Source: Verrucomicrobiota bacterium
Lineage (GTDB): Bacteria > Verrucomicrobiota > Kiritimatiellia > CAIKKV01 > CAITUY01
Length of the DNA stretch: 36,550 nt
NCBI GenBank assembly: GCA_011391785.1
Contig: JAABPW010000362.1
Coordinates: 1 to 36,550 of the forward strand
Reading direction: 5' to 3'
Position numbers and translations under genes: made by a program. Positions 1 through 11,356 of this stretch are shown in pieces. Under the pieces are notes generated by a model. It was not told the origin of the DNA and ran no database searches. It saw only the letters and a program-made list of their open reading frames with translations. Within the stretch, counting starts at the first letter, position 1, and each line of letters opens with the position of its first letter.

Positions 1-946
1 CCTGGATTTCCTTGCCGGCATACTTGATGGCGACTGATTCATGGGCTTCGCCAACATCCGGCGATGACGCGCTGATCTTGAGCTTGTTTTTTCCGAAGGT
101 CAGCTTGATGGAACTCGATTTTTCGCTGGTCAGCAAGGCCACCCGCTTCAGCGCGGTCAGCAGGATTTCCCGTTCCACGGCAATCCTCTGTTCGCATTGC
201 GCCGGGATCACCTGCCTGAAGTTCGGATAGGTACCCTCGATCAGCTTGGTCATCAGCGTCACATCGTCAAATTCAAAACTGGCCTGGTTCTTGCCCGTGT
301 GGATCTTCACAACCCCCTCGTCCTGCAGAATGCGGATCAGTTCATTTACCGCCTTGGTCGGGACAATCGCCTCGCATTCCGCTTCTTTCGGGAATTCCAT
401 CTCATGTTCCGCCAGAGCCAGACGGCGGCCATCCGTTGCCACCAGGGTCAACTTATTCCCCTTGAAGCTCATCAGGGTGCCATTCAGGATAAACCGCGTC
501 TCGTCGTTTGAAGCGGCATAGAATGTCTTTTGGAGCATGTCCTTGAGAACTTTCTGTTCCATCGAGAACGTGTGACCTTCCTCGCCCTTGGGCATGGCCG
601 GAAATTCGTCATCCGAAAGCCCGTTGATCTTAAAAAACGCCGACCCGCAGGTGATGGAGGCCGCATTCTTGTCATCGACGTCGATTTCAATGTTGTCGAC
701 CGGCAATTCCCGGATAATGCTCAGCAACCGCCGCGCCGGAATGGTAGTGGATCCCGCTTTACCGACCTGGGCCTCCACCGCGCAGCGCATGGTCACTTCC
801 ATGTCCGTCGTGGTCAGCCACAGTTTATTGTCCTTGGCTTGAATCAATACATTGGACAGCACGGGAAGGGTAGGCCGGACACTGACAACACCATGAACCA
901 TCTGAAGTCCGGACATGACCGCATCTTTAGCAATGACAAGTTTCAT
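1..946 (-). CDS. dnaN: DNA polymerase III subunit beta (sliding clamp), partial at window edge
   Basis: Minus-strand translation from ATG at 946: MKLVIAKDAVMSGLQMVHGVVSVRPTLPVLSNVLIQAKDNKLWLTTTDMEV...; open through base 1; lies downstream of dnaA in the usual dnaA-dnaN order. Confidence 0.95.
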   Translation of the reverse strand, partial: MKLVIAKDAVMSGLQMVHGVVSVRPTLPVLSNVLIQAKDNKLWLTTTDMEVTMRCAVEAQVGKAGSTTIPARRLLSIIRELPVDNIEIDVDDKNAASITCGSAFFKINGLSDDEFPAMPKGEEGHTFSMEQKVLKDMLQKTFYAASNDETRFILNGTLMSFKGNKLTLVATDGRRLALAEHEMEFPKEAECEAIVPTKAVNELIRILQDEGVVKIHTGKNQASFEFDDVTLMTKLIEGTYPNFRQVIPAQCEQRIAVEREILLTALKRVALLTSEKSSSIKLTFGKNKLKISASSPDVGEAHESVAIKYAGKEIQ

Positions 947-1192
947 CTATCCTCCTGGCTACTTTTCAACAATCTCTTATGAATACTCTTATTCAATATA
1001 TTCAAGTAACAGTAGTATTATACCCTGTTGATAACAGCAACAACTTCAACAGTGGGTAAATACCCCTTCAAAACACCCTGAACCTGACGAATCCGCCTGT
1101 TCATGACCGCCACACTATTGCTGATGACAACATATCACAACCCGCCTCCACAGACTTACTGACACCATTTCTGCAAGTTCTCAACAGGGTTG

Positions 1193-2560
1193 TCAACTTT
1201 TCTTCTCGAGCATGCGCGACAGGTGGGAAACATTCTGACGGAGATCGGAATCGGTCTCCATCTTTTTCTCCACCAGGCGGCAGGCATGCAGGATGGTGGC
1301 ATGAGTCTTGCCGAAGGCGCTACCGATCTCCGGAAGAGAGGAGGAGGTCAGGGAACGGCACAGGTACATGGCCACCTGACGGGGCATGGTGATGACCGCC
1401 GGGCGGCGCTTGCTGGTCATGTCGACCAGACGGATGTCATAATGATCCGCCACCGTCTTCATGATCTGCTCAAACGTCAGGTCCTCCTGCTTCTCCTGGT
1501 CCAGGGTATCGCGCAACAGCGTCTCCAGGTCCGGGATGGTCAACGGGCGGTTGATCAGCGAGGCGTAGGACGTGGCGCGGATCAGCGCGCCCTCGAGCCG
1601 GCGGATATTGGACCGGATTTCCTTGGCGATGAACAGGATCACCTCGTCCGAATGCTTGTAGCCGCCGTGAGCCTGCTTGTTGCGCAGGATGGCAATTCGG
1701 GTTTCCAGGTCCGGCGGCTGCAGTTCCGTGACCAGCCCCCATTCAAAGCGTGTGACCAGGCGCTGTTCCAGCCCTTGAATTTCACTGGCCGGCCGGTCGC
1801 TGGTCAGCACAATCTGCTTGTGGGCGTCGAAGAGGGCGTTGAAGGTATGGAAGAATTCCTCCTGCATGCGCTCCTTGCCCGCCAGGAAATGGATGTCGTC
1901 AATCAGCAACAGGTCGATGCCGCGGTACTTCTGGCGGAACTTGACCAGGGACTTGTTCTGGAGCCCCTCGATATACTCATTGGTAAAGGTCTCCGAGGAG
2001 AGGTAGGCGATCCTCGCGTTGGAATTGCGCAACACGTGATGGCCGATCGCCTGCATGAGATGGGTCTTTCCCAGCCCGGAGCCGCCGTAGATGAACAGCG
2101 GGTTGTAGGCGCGGGCAGGGGACTGCGCCACGGCCAGCGCCGCGGCGTGGCCGAAATTATTGGAGGGCCCGACAACGAAATCATCAAAGGTGAACTTCGG
2201 GTTGAACACCGGGTTCGCTCCCGTACGCGCCGCGGTTGAGCGCCGCTGCGAGGGATGGCGGCTTTCCGGCTCCGCCGGCTCCTCCACCGCGCGCGGCGCC
2301 ATGGCACGGCGCCCGACCTCGAACGTGATGTCATAATTTTCACCGGAAACCGAGGAGACCGCCTTCTGGATGAGCGACAGGTAGTTTTCCTCCAGCCACG
2401 TCTGGTAGAAATTATTCCCCACCATCAGCGAAAGCGTATTCCCCTCGATGGCACCCGGCTCGATGACTTCGATCCACCGCGAGAACACATCGGGATGCAA
2501 CAGATCGCGAAGATGATCGCATGCCTCTTTCCATACCAACTGGGCATTCTTTTCTGACAC
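1193..2560 (-). CDS. dnaA: Chromosomal replication initiator protein DnaA
   Basis: Walker A GGSGLGKTHLMQAIGHH, Walker B LLLIDDIHFLAGKE, C-terminal THATILHACR. The ORF extends to 2665, but GTG at 2558-2560 (VSEKNAQLVWKEAC) has AAGGGGG just upstream and is the likelier start. Confidence 0.96.
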   Translation of the reverse strand: MSEKNAQLVWKEACDHLRDLLHPDVFSRWIEVIEPGAIEGNTLSLMVGNNFYQTWLEENYLSLIQKAVSSVSGENYDITFEVGRRAMAPRAVEEPAEPESRHPSQRRSTAARTGANPVFNPKFTFDDFVVGPSNNFGHAAALAVAQSPARAYNPLFIYGGSGLGKTHLMQAIGHHVLRNSNARIAYLSSETFTNEYIEGLQNKSLVKFRQKYRGIDLLLIDDIHFLAGKERMQEEFFHTFNALFDAHKQIVLTSDRPASEIQGLEQRLVTRFEWGLVTELQPPDLETRIAILRNKQAHGGYKHSDEVILFIAKEIRSNIRRLEGALIRATSYASLINRPLTIPDLETLLRDTLDQEKQEDLTFEQIMKTVADHYDIRLVDMTSKRRPAVITMPRQVAMYLCRSLTSSSLPEIGSAFGKTHATILHACRLVEKKMETDSDLRQNVSHLSRMLEKKS

Positions 2561-2665
2561 ATCAACCCCCTTGCCGCCGGAAAAAACCGATCCGGACAGA
2601 CATGACATCAAAATTTTACAGACAAAACCCGCCCGAAACCCGGGCCGGCGCTTCAGACCAACCAA

Positions 2666-3060
2666 TAAACACGGGCTCGTTCGCGAGGTTACGACTTGTT
2701 AACAGGTTATTAACAGCTCGAAATGCCTCTACTCTTGTACCCGCTGACGCAGGACAATAGGTGAGAAAACATAAGCAGGCAAGGCGTTTTATGATATTCC
2801 TGCAAATATTTTTGAACCCACGACAGATGGGGAATTAAATGACAAAGACCCCCCACATATAGCGTAGCAGTGGTCTTCACGGCCTTGCCCTGCAGGATGA
2901 TAGTGGACTGATCGAGTCATGGATAGGAGGGGCGATTTTCCTAACCTGTTAGTATTTCATGAGTTTTGAATAAGGCGCAGAAAAAAAGAAATTAACAGGC
3001 TCTGGAAACCCCATAAAAAGCCCATAAAACAGGAAGGTGACACGACTTTTCAGGCGAAAA
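2666..3060. other. Intergenic region upstream of dnaA; candidate replication-origin/regulatory region
   Basis: Non-coding, AT-richer; TTAACAG at 2699-2705, 2710-2716 and 2992-2998; AACAGGTTA 2701-2709 with inverted copy TAACCTGTT 2942-2950. Confidence 0.35.
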
Positions 3061-3061
3061 A

Positions 3062-3089
3062 AAAGCCCCGGATTTTAGTCCGGGGCTTT
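3062..3089 (-). terminator. Intrinsic terminator of ppdK
   Basis: Perfect 11-bp stem AAAGCCCCGGA/TCCGGGGCTTT, 6-nt loop, followed on the minus strand by a T-run. Confidence 0.9.
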
Positions 3090-3111
3090 CGTGCCTTGCT
3101 GGCGACTGGGA

Positions 3112-5832
<2,721 letters not shown>

Positions 5833-5854
5833 TGCCTTGCTCCTGTTTATTTGC

Positions 5855-5874
5855 GCACCGCATCATTGCGGTGC
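5855..5874 (-). promoter_or_regulatory. Hairpin in ppdK 5' leader
   Basis: GCACCGC-ATCATT-GCGGTGC perfect 7-bp stem just upstream of the ppdK RBS/start. Confidence 0.4.
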
Positions 5875-6116
5875 AGTTTCAATATAGAACATCCATACAA
5901 AGATGTGCGATTTTCAGCGCCATACCCGAAAAAAACGCGTTTCCGGCATAATTCGGCCACGAATGAGTCGTGACAGGTGTTCGCCGGAACCGCGAAAATG
6001 CGGGCTGGACAACCGAACTTGAATCGCTACATTTAACGCGCGCAATATAAGGAAAGAGATGAAACTGCGCAAGGGCTTTCTTGGTGTTTTCATTAAAAGT
6101 AGAAGAGGAGAATCAA

Positions 6117-8111
6117 GTGGAGATGAGCAAAACGATCAGTCTGGTGGCGAATACGATCCGTGGCCTCGCGATGGATGGCGTGCAAAAAGCGAATTCAGGG
6201 CATCCGGGCATGCCCATGGGAATGGCCGATGTGGCCGCGGTGCTTTTCCTGAAGCACATGAATCACTGCCCGTCGCGACCGGACTGGGTGAACCGCGACC
6301 GTTTTGTATTGTCGGGCGGGCATGGCTCCATGCTGTTGTACAGCATGCTGCACCTGACCGGCTACGACCTGCCCCTGGAGGAGCTCAAGCAGTTCCGGCA
6401 GTGGGGCAGCAAGACGCCCGGACATCCTGAATTCGGGCACACCGTCGGCGTGGAGGCCACCTCGGGTCCCCTCGGGCAGGGCTGCGGCATGGCCACCGGC
6501 ATGGCGATCGCCGAACGCATGATGGCCGCCCGTTTCAACGTGGGCGCCTTCGCCCCGGTCGATCACTGGACCTATGTGTTCTGCGGTGACGGCGACATGA
6601 TGGAGGGGATTTCCCACGAGGCCTTCTCCCTGGCCGGACATCTCGGCCTGAACAAGATGGTGGTTTTCTACGACAGCAACAACATCACCATCGAGGGCAG
6701 CACCAACCTCTCCTATAGTGATGACGTGCGCAAGCGGTTTGTCGGCTACAGGTGGAATGTCCTGGAGATCGACGGGCACAACTACGACGAGATTGAAAAG
6801 GCCATTCAGGCGGCCAAGGCGGAGAAGGATCGTCCGACCCTCGTCATTACCCATACGCATATCGCCCAGGGTTCCCCGAACCTGCATGATTCCCACAAGG
6901 CCCACGGCGAACCCCTGGGCGTTGACGAGGTGAAGGCGACCAAGAAGGCCCTGGGCATGCCCGAGGACCAGGATTTCTACGTGCCCGAGGCCGTGCGCGA
7001 GGTGTTTGCGGCGCGTGCCCGCGAAATGGAGGCCCGGGTGGCGGGCTGGGAAGCGGATTTCAAGAAATACGCCGCGGCCAACCCCGAGCAGGCCAAGCTG
7101 TGGGATGTCTGCCAGAAGCAGGTGCTTCCTGCTGACATTGAAAGCCAGATGCCCGTGTTCGACAAGCCGGAGGCCACCCGTATTTCATCGGGCAAGGTGC
7201 TCCAGAAACTGGCCAAGGCGCTTCCGTGGGTCGTGGGCGGTGCGGCGGATCTCGCCCCCAGCACCAAGACCTTCCTTGACGGGTTCGGTTCGGTGATGCC
7301 CGGCAAGTTCGAGGGACGCAACCTTCATTTCGGGATTCGTGAACTGGGCATGTCCGCCATCCTCAACGGAATGCAGCTGCACGGCGGGTTCCGCGTGTAC
7401 GGCTCGACGTTCTTCGTGTTCTCGGATTATTGCCGGCCCACCATCCGCGTCTCCGCGCTGATGAACCTGCCGGTGATCTACGTGTTCACCCACGACAGCT
7501 TCTATGTGGGCGAGGATGGCCCGACCCACGAGCCCATCGAGCAGATTGCCAGCTGGCGCTGCATGCCCAATGTCTGCGTGATCCGTCCTGCTGATCCCAC
7601 GGAAACCGCGGCGGCCTGGTTGGCGGCGCTGAAGAACACCACCGGCCCGACCCTGCTCCTGATGACCCGCCAGAACCTGCCGGTGCTGGACCGGACGGTT
7701 TATCCCGCGGCCTCGAACCTCGAGAAGGGGGCCTATACCCTCTGGCAGAGCGGGCAGGGGATGCCCGAGCTGATCCTGCTCGGCACGGGTTCCGAAGTCA
7801 GTCTCGCGCTGGATGCGGCGAAGGAACTCGCCAAGGAAGGCCGGAACGTCCGGGTGGTGAGCATGCCGTCCTGGGATCTCTTCGAGAAGCAACCTGCGGC
7901 GTACCGCTCGCAGGTTCTTCCGCACGAATGTCAGAAACGGGTGGGCATCGAGGCCGGTAGCTCCTTCGGCTGGCGCAAGTACGTTGGTTGCCAGGGCCGG
8001 TTGCTGACCGTCGACCATTTCGGTGCCTCGGCTCCCGCCAAGACCATCGCCGAAAAATTCGGCTATACCACCGCCAACGTTGTGAAACTGGCAAAGGAAG
8101 TGCTGGGCTGA
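6117..8111 (+). CDS. tkt: Transketolase
   Basis: MSKTISLVANTIRGLAMDGVQKANSGHPGMPMGMADVAAVLF, GDGDMMEGISHEA, THDSFYVGEDGPTHEPIEQ. GTG 6117 (or ATG 6123) preceded by GAGGAG, preferred over upstream ATG 6081. Confidence 0.96.
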   Translation: MEMSKTISLVANTIRGLAMDGVQKANSGHPGMPMGMADVAAVLFLKHMNHCPSRPDWVNRDRFVLSGGHGSMLLYSMLHLTGYDLPLEELKQFRQWGSKTPGHPEFGHTVGVEATSGPLGQGCGMATGMAIAERMMAARFNVGAFAPVDHWTYVFCGDGDMMEGISHEAFSLAGHLGLNKMVVFYDSNNITIEGSTNLSYSDDVRKRFVGYRWNVLEIDGHNYDEIEKAIQAAKAEKDRPTLVITHTHIAQGSPNLHDSHKAHGEPLGVDEVKATKKALGMPEDQDFYVPEAVREVFAARAREMEARVAGWEADFKKYAAANPEQAKLWDVCQKQVLPADIESQMPVFDKPEATRISSGKVLQKLAKALPWVVGGAADLAPSTKTFLDGFGSVMPGKFEGRNLHFGIRELGMSAILNGMQLHGGFRVYGSTFFVFSDYCRPTIRVSALMNLPVIYVFTHDSFYVGEDGPTHEPIEQIASWRCMPNVCVIRPADPTETAAAWLAALKNTTGPTLLLMTRQNLPVLDRTVYPAASNLEKGAYTLWQSGQGMPELILLGTGSEVSLALDAAKELAKEGRNVRVVSMPSWDLFEKQPAAYRSQVLPHECQKRVGIEAGSSFGWRKYVGCQGRLLTVDHFGASAPAKTIAEKFGYTTANVVKLAKEVLG

Positions 8112-8137
8112 CAGGTCAATCCTGACCCCTTTATCTT

Positions 8138-9412
8138 ATGAGCCGATTCATCATACGCGGCGGAAGACGCCTGGGCGGGACCTATGTCCCGGGCGGCAAC
8201 AAGAATGCCGTTCTTCCCATGCTGGCGGCGTGCGTGCTGACGGATGAGCCGGTTATCCTGAAGAACGTGCCGCTGATCGACGATGTCCAGACCATGCTCG
8301 AACTGCTCGGGGCGCTGGGCGTGGACATTTCGCGGAAGGACCATGTGGTCACGCTCTGCGCCAGGGGGCTGCGTCGCAGCAAGCTGGATGAGGACCTGTG
8401 CCGGAAGGTCAGGTCATCGATCCTGCTGGCGGGTCCGATGGCCGCCCGGCTGGGACGCGTGACGCTTTCCCCGCCCGGCGGCGACGTGATCGGGCGGCGG
8501 CGGCTGGACACCCATTTCCAGGGGCTTCAGGCGCTGGGCATCGAGGTCGCCGGGGGACACCACTTCGTTTTCCGCCGCAAGCGGCTGGAGGGTGCCGCCA
8601 TGGTTCTGGACGAGGCCAGCGTCACGGCCACGGAGAATGTCCTGATGGCCGCCACCCTGGCGCGGGGCGAGACCACGATCTTCAACGCCGCATGCGAACC
8701 GCACGTGAGCGACCTGGCCGCCCTGCTCAACAAGATGGGGGCGCACGTTTCCGGGATCGGCACCAACCGCCTGACCATCCGGGGAGCGGAGTCGCTGCAT
8801 GGCGCCACCCATACCGTCCAGCCCGATTACATCGAGATCGGCAGCTTTGTGGCGGCGGCGGCGGCCACGGGCGGCGAACTGAAGGTGACCGGGATCGAGC
8901 CGGAACCGATGCTGATTGTCAGCAAGACCTTCCAGAAGCTGGGAATCCGGCTCCTGCAGGAGGGGACGACGCTGACCCTGCCCGCCCGGCAGTCGATGCG
9001 GATCGTCAGGGATTTCGGCGCCGCCATTCCCAAGATCGAGGACGGGCCCTGGCCGATGTTCCCTTCCGACCTTATGAGCGTGTCGCTGGTGGCGGCCACC
9101 CAGGCCAGGGGGACGGTGCTGTTTTTCGAGAAGATGTTTGAAAGCCGCATGTATTTCGTGGATTACCTGGTCGGCATGGGGGCCGGGATCGTCGTGTGCG
9201 ATCCGCACCGGGTTCTGGTGACAGGCCCTTCCCGGCTGCACGGCACCAGCATGGCGAGTCCGGATATCCGCGCCGGCATGGCCCTCCTGATAGCCGCCCT
9301 CTGCGCCAAAGGCGAGAGCGTGATCCACAATGCCCAGACCATTGACCGCGGCTACGAGCGTATCGAGGAGCGCCTCCGCCTCCTCGGCGCCGAAATTACC
9401 CGCGAGGAGTAA
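8138..9412 (+). CDS. murA: UDP-N-acetylglucosamine 1-carboxyvinyltransferase
   Basis: GGNKNAVLPMLAACVLTDEPVILKNVP, SPPGGDVIGRRRLDTHFQGLQALG, IEDGPWPMFPSDLMS; EPSP-synthase fold family. Confidence 0.93.
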   Translation: MSRFIIRGGRRLGGTYVPGGNKNAVLPMLAACVLTDEPVILKNVPLIDDVQTMLELLGALGVDISRKDHVVTLCARGLRRSKLDEDLCRKVRSSILLAGPMAARLGRVTLSPPGGDVIGRRRLDTHFQGLQALGIEVAGGHHFVFRRKRLEGAAMVLDEASVTATENVLMAATLARGETTIFNAACEPHVSDLAALLNKMGAHVSGIGTNRLTIRGAESLHGATHTVQPDYIEIGSFVAAAAATGGELKVTGIEPEPMLIVSKTFQKLGIRLLQEGTTLTLPARQSMRIVRDFGAAIPKIEDGPWPMFPSDLMSVSLVAATQARGTVLFFEKMFESRMYFVDYLVGMGAGIVVCDPHRVLVTGPSRLHGTSMASPDIRAGMALLIAALCAKGESVIHNAQTIDRGYERIEERLRLLGAEITREE

Positions 9413-9432
9413 TCCCCCAATAGAAGATATTT

Positions 9433-9858
9433 ATGGCAAAGAATAAACCCCAGCCGCTGAAGGTTGTCCTGATAGATGATAATGTTAAGTTCCTTTCAAG
9501 TCTGACGAAGGTTCTGATACGGAAGGGGTATGTTGTTGAGACGTACGAAAGCGCCCTCAAGAGCCCCTTCATGGACGGGAAAGGGTGCTGCCCCTGTCCC
9601 CCGGACGATCCGCGGTGCCCCGATGTCATGGTGGTGGATATCGATATGCCGGGAATGAACGGGGTCGAATTCCTGGACACCCTGCGCCGTCGCGGGTGCC
9701 GGTGCCGGCATTTCGCCCTGATGACCGGCCACCACATGAAGGAATTCCATCTGACTCGGATCATGAAGCTCGGTGGCCAGCTGTTCCAGAAGCCGTTCAC
9801 GATGGCAAACGTTACCGATTGGCTGAAACGGTATTGCGAAACGAAAGAGGCGCCATGA
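9433..9858 (+). CDS. Single-domain response-regulator receiver protein with Cys-rich insertion
   Basis: REC fold: VVLIDDN, phosphoacceptor region DVMVVDIDMPGMNG, ALMTGH, QKPF; insert GCCPCPPDDPRCPD before beta-3. Confidence 0.85.
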   Translation: MAKNKPQPLKVVLIDDNVKFLSSLTKVLIRKGYVVETYESALKSPFMDGKGCCPCPPDDPRCPDVMVVDIDMPGMNGVEFLDTLRRRGCRCRHFALMTGHHMKEFHLTRIMKLGGQLFQKPFTMANVTDWLKRYCETKEAP

Positions 9859-10811
9859 CAAGTCCGGCGGGAATCAGGATTGGTGTCAGTTCCTGCCTTC
9901 TTGGGAACCCCGTGCGGTATGACGGCCAGCACAAGCACGACCATTACATCACCGATACGCTGGGCCGCTATTTCGATTTCGTCGGGGTCTGTCCCGAGGT
10001 GGAATGCGGGCTGGGCGTCCCCCGCGAGTCGATGCGGCTGGTGGGCGATCCCGCCGCCCCGCGGCTGCTTACCACCCGCACCGGCATCGATCTTACCGGG
10101 CGCATGCAGAAGTGGGCCGAGGGGCGTGTGGCGGAACTGGAGCGCGAGGGGCTCCATGGCTTCATCTTCAAGTCGCGCTCGCCCAGCAGCGGGATGGAGA
10201 ACGTCAAGGTCTACAGCGACAAGGGCATGGTTTGCGGAAAGTCGCCCGGATTCTTCGCCAAGGCCTTCATGGCCCGGTTCCCGGTCCTGCCCTGCGAGGA
10301 CGAGGGCCGGCTGAACGATCCCGACCTGCGCGAGAATTTCATCGAGCGCGTCTTCACTCTCTCCCGGTTCAGGGAAGCGGTCCGCGCCACCCCGACCCTG
10401 GCGACGCTGATGACGTTTCACGCCAGGAACAAGCTGCTGATCCAGGCCCACCATGACGCCCTGATGCGGGAGATGGGCCGCGACCTGGCCGGACTGAAGT
10501 CCGCGCAGGTTCGCGCCTATATCCCGGTCTATGAAGCCAGACTGATGCGGGCGATGAAGTACCCGGCCACGGTTGCCAAGCACACCAACATCCTGCAGCA
10601 CATGCTCGGATACCTGCGCGGCGTGGCGGACGAGTCGGATCGCAGGGAGCTGGCCGGGATCATCGGGCAATACCGCAGCGGACTCATTCCGCTGATTGTG
10701 CCCGTGACGATGCTATCCCACTACGTCAATAAGCACGACATCCTCTACCTGAAGGACCAGTACTACCTGAATCCCCATCCGATGGAGCTCAAGCTCCGCA
10801 ACCACGCCTGA
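9855..10811 (+). CDS. DUF523/DUF1722 fusion protein (TudS-like domain plus YbgA-like domain)
   Basis: N-term IGVSSCLLGNPVRYDG...GVCPEVECGLGVPRESMRL (DUF523), C-term LMTFHARNKLLIQAHH...YPATVAKHTNILQHMLGYLRG (DUF1722). ATG at 9855 overlaps the upstream stop as ATGA; the longer track ORF start at 9585 is not favoured. Confidence 0.9.
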   Translation: MTSPAGIRIGVSSCLLGNPVRYDGQHKHDHYITDTLGRYFDFVGVCPEVECGLGVPRESMRLVGDPAAPRLLTTRTGIDLTGRMQKWAEGRVAELEREGLHGFIFKSRSPSSGMENVKVYSDKGMVCGKSPGFFAKAFMARFPVLPCEDEGRLNDPDLRENFIERVFTLSRFREAVRATPTLATLMTFHARNKLLIQAHHDALMREMGRDLAGLKSAQVRAYIPVYEARLMRAMKYPATVAKHTNILQHMLGYLRGVADESDRRELAGIIGQYRSGLIPLIVPVTMLSHYVNKHDILYLKDQYYLNPHPMELKLRNHA

Positions 10812-10843
10812 AGACGAGGCGGGAAAGGGAATTTTCGGGCAAC

Positions 10844-10873
10844 TTGACTTTGTCCAGCCTGTTCCCCCATAAT
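10844..10873 (+). promoter_or_regulatory. Candidate sigma70-type promoter
   Basis: TTGACT (10844-10849), 18-nt spacer, CATAAT (10868-10873), upstream of CDS at 10925. Confidence 0.55.
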
Positions 10874-10924
10874 TTGGGTGACAAAGGGCATTGGGCGGCG
10901 GAAGAACCGGAAAGACAGGTTACT

Positions 10925-11356
10925 ATGGTGGACCCCAGCACGCGAGGCATACCGTTGGCGCAACTGACAGTGCTTTCCGCCATGATGGCCGGAGCGGTGG
11001 CGGGCGCGCTCACGGGATGGATTGCCCGGCGGAATTTCCTGCTGACCATGTGCACCTTCATGATCGGGATCATGGGCGGCATGCTGACCGGGACCGGCAT
11101 GGGTCGGTTTTGCTATGTCCATTGCGACGGGAGCGAAATGCCCCCGATCAAGGCGGGCCTTGGCGCCCTTGTGCAGAGCGGCCTGGCGGGCCTGGCCGGA
11201 GCGGTTCCTGCCGCCTTCCTGGTCGCCGTGGCGATCGGCTTCCTGACCCTGCGCCATCTTCATCCGCGTCCGCCCCGCGTCCGTACCGTCCTGACCGGTT
11301 TTCTCGCGGGCGTGATCACCGGGATCCTGACCGCCCTGGTCATCGCGGTGCCCTGA
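10925..11356 (+). CDS. Small integral membrane protein of unknown function
   Basis: Several hydrophobic segments (LTVLSAMMAGAVAGALTGWIA, LLTMCTFMIGIMGGMLTG, AGLAGAVPAAFLVAVAIGFL, GFLAGVITGILTALVIAV). Start MVDPSTRG preferred; the track start at 10844 coincides with a -35-like TTGACT. Confidence 0.65.
   Translation: MVDPSTRGIPLAQLTVLSAMMAGAVAGALTGWIARRNFLLTMCTFMIGIMGGMLTGTGMGRFCYVHCDGSEMPPIKAGLGALVQSGLAGLAGAVPAAFLVAVAIGFLTLRHLHPRPPRVRTVLTGFLAGVITGILTALVIAVP

Noticed and set aside
1190-2239. 349-aa plus-strand ORF opposite dnaA
   Set aside because: Antisense artefact; dnaA is certain
9396-10670. 424-aa minus-strand ORF opposite the receiver and DUF523 genes
   Set aside because: Antisense artefact; both plus-strand genes have family motifs
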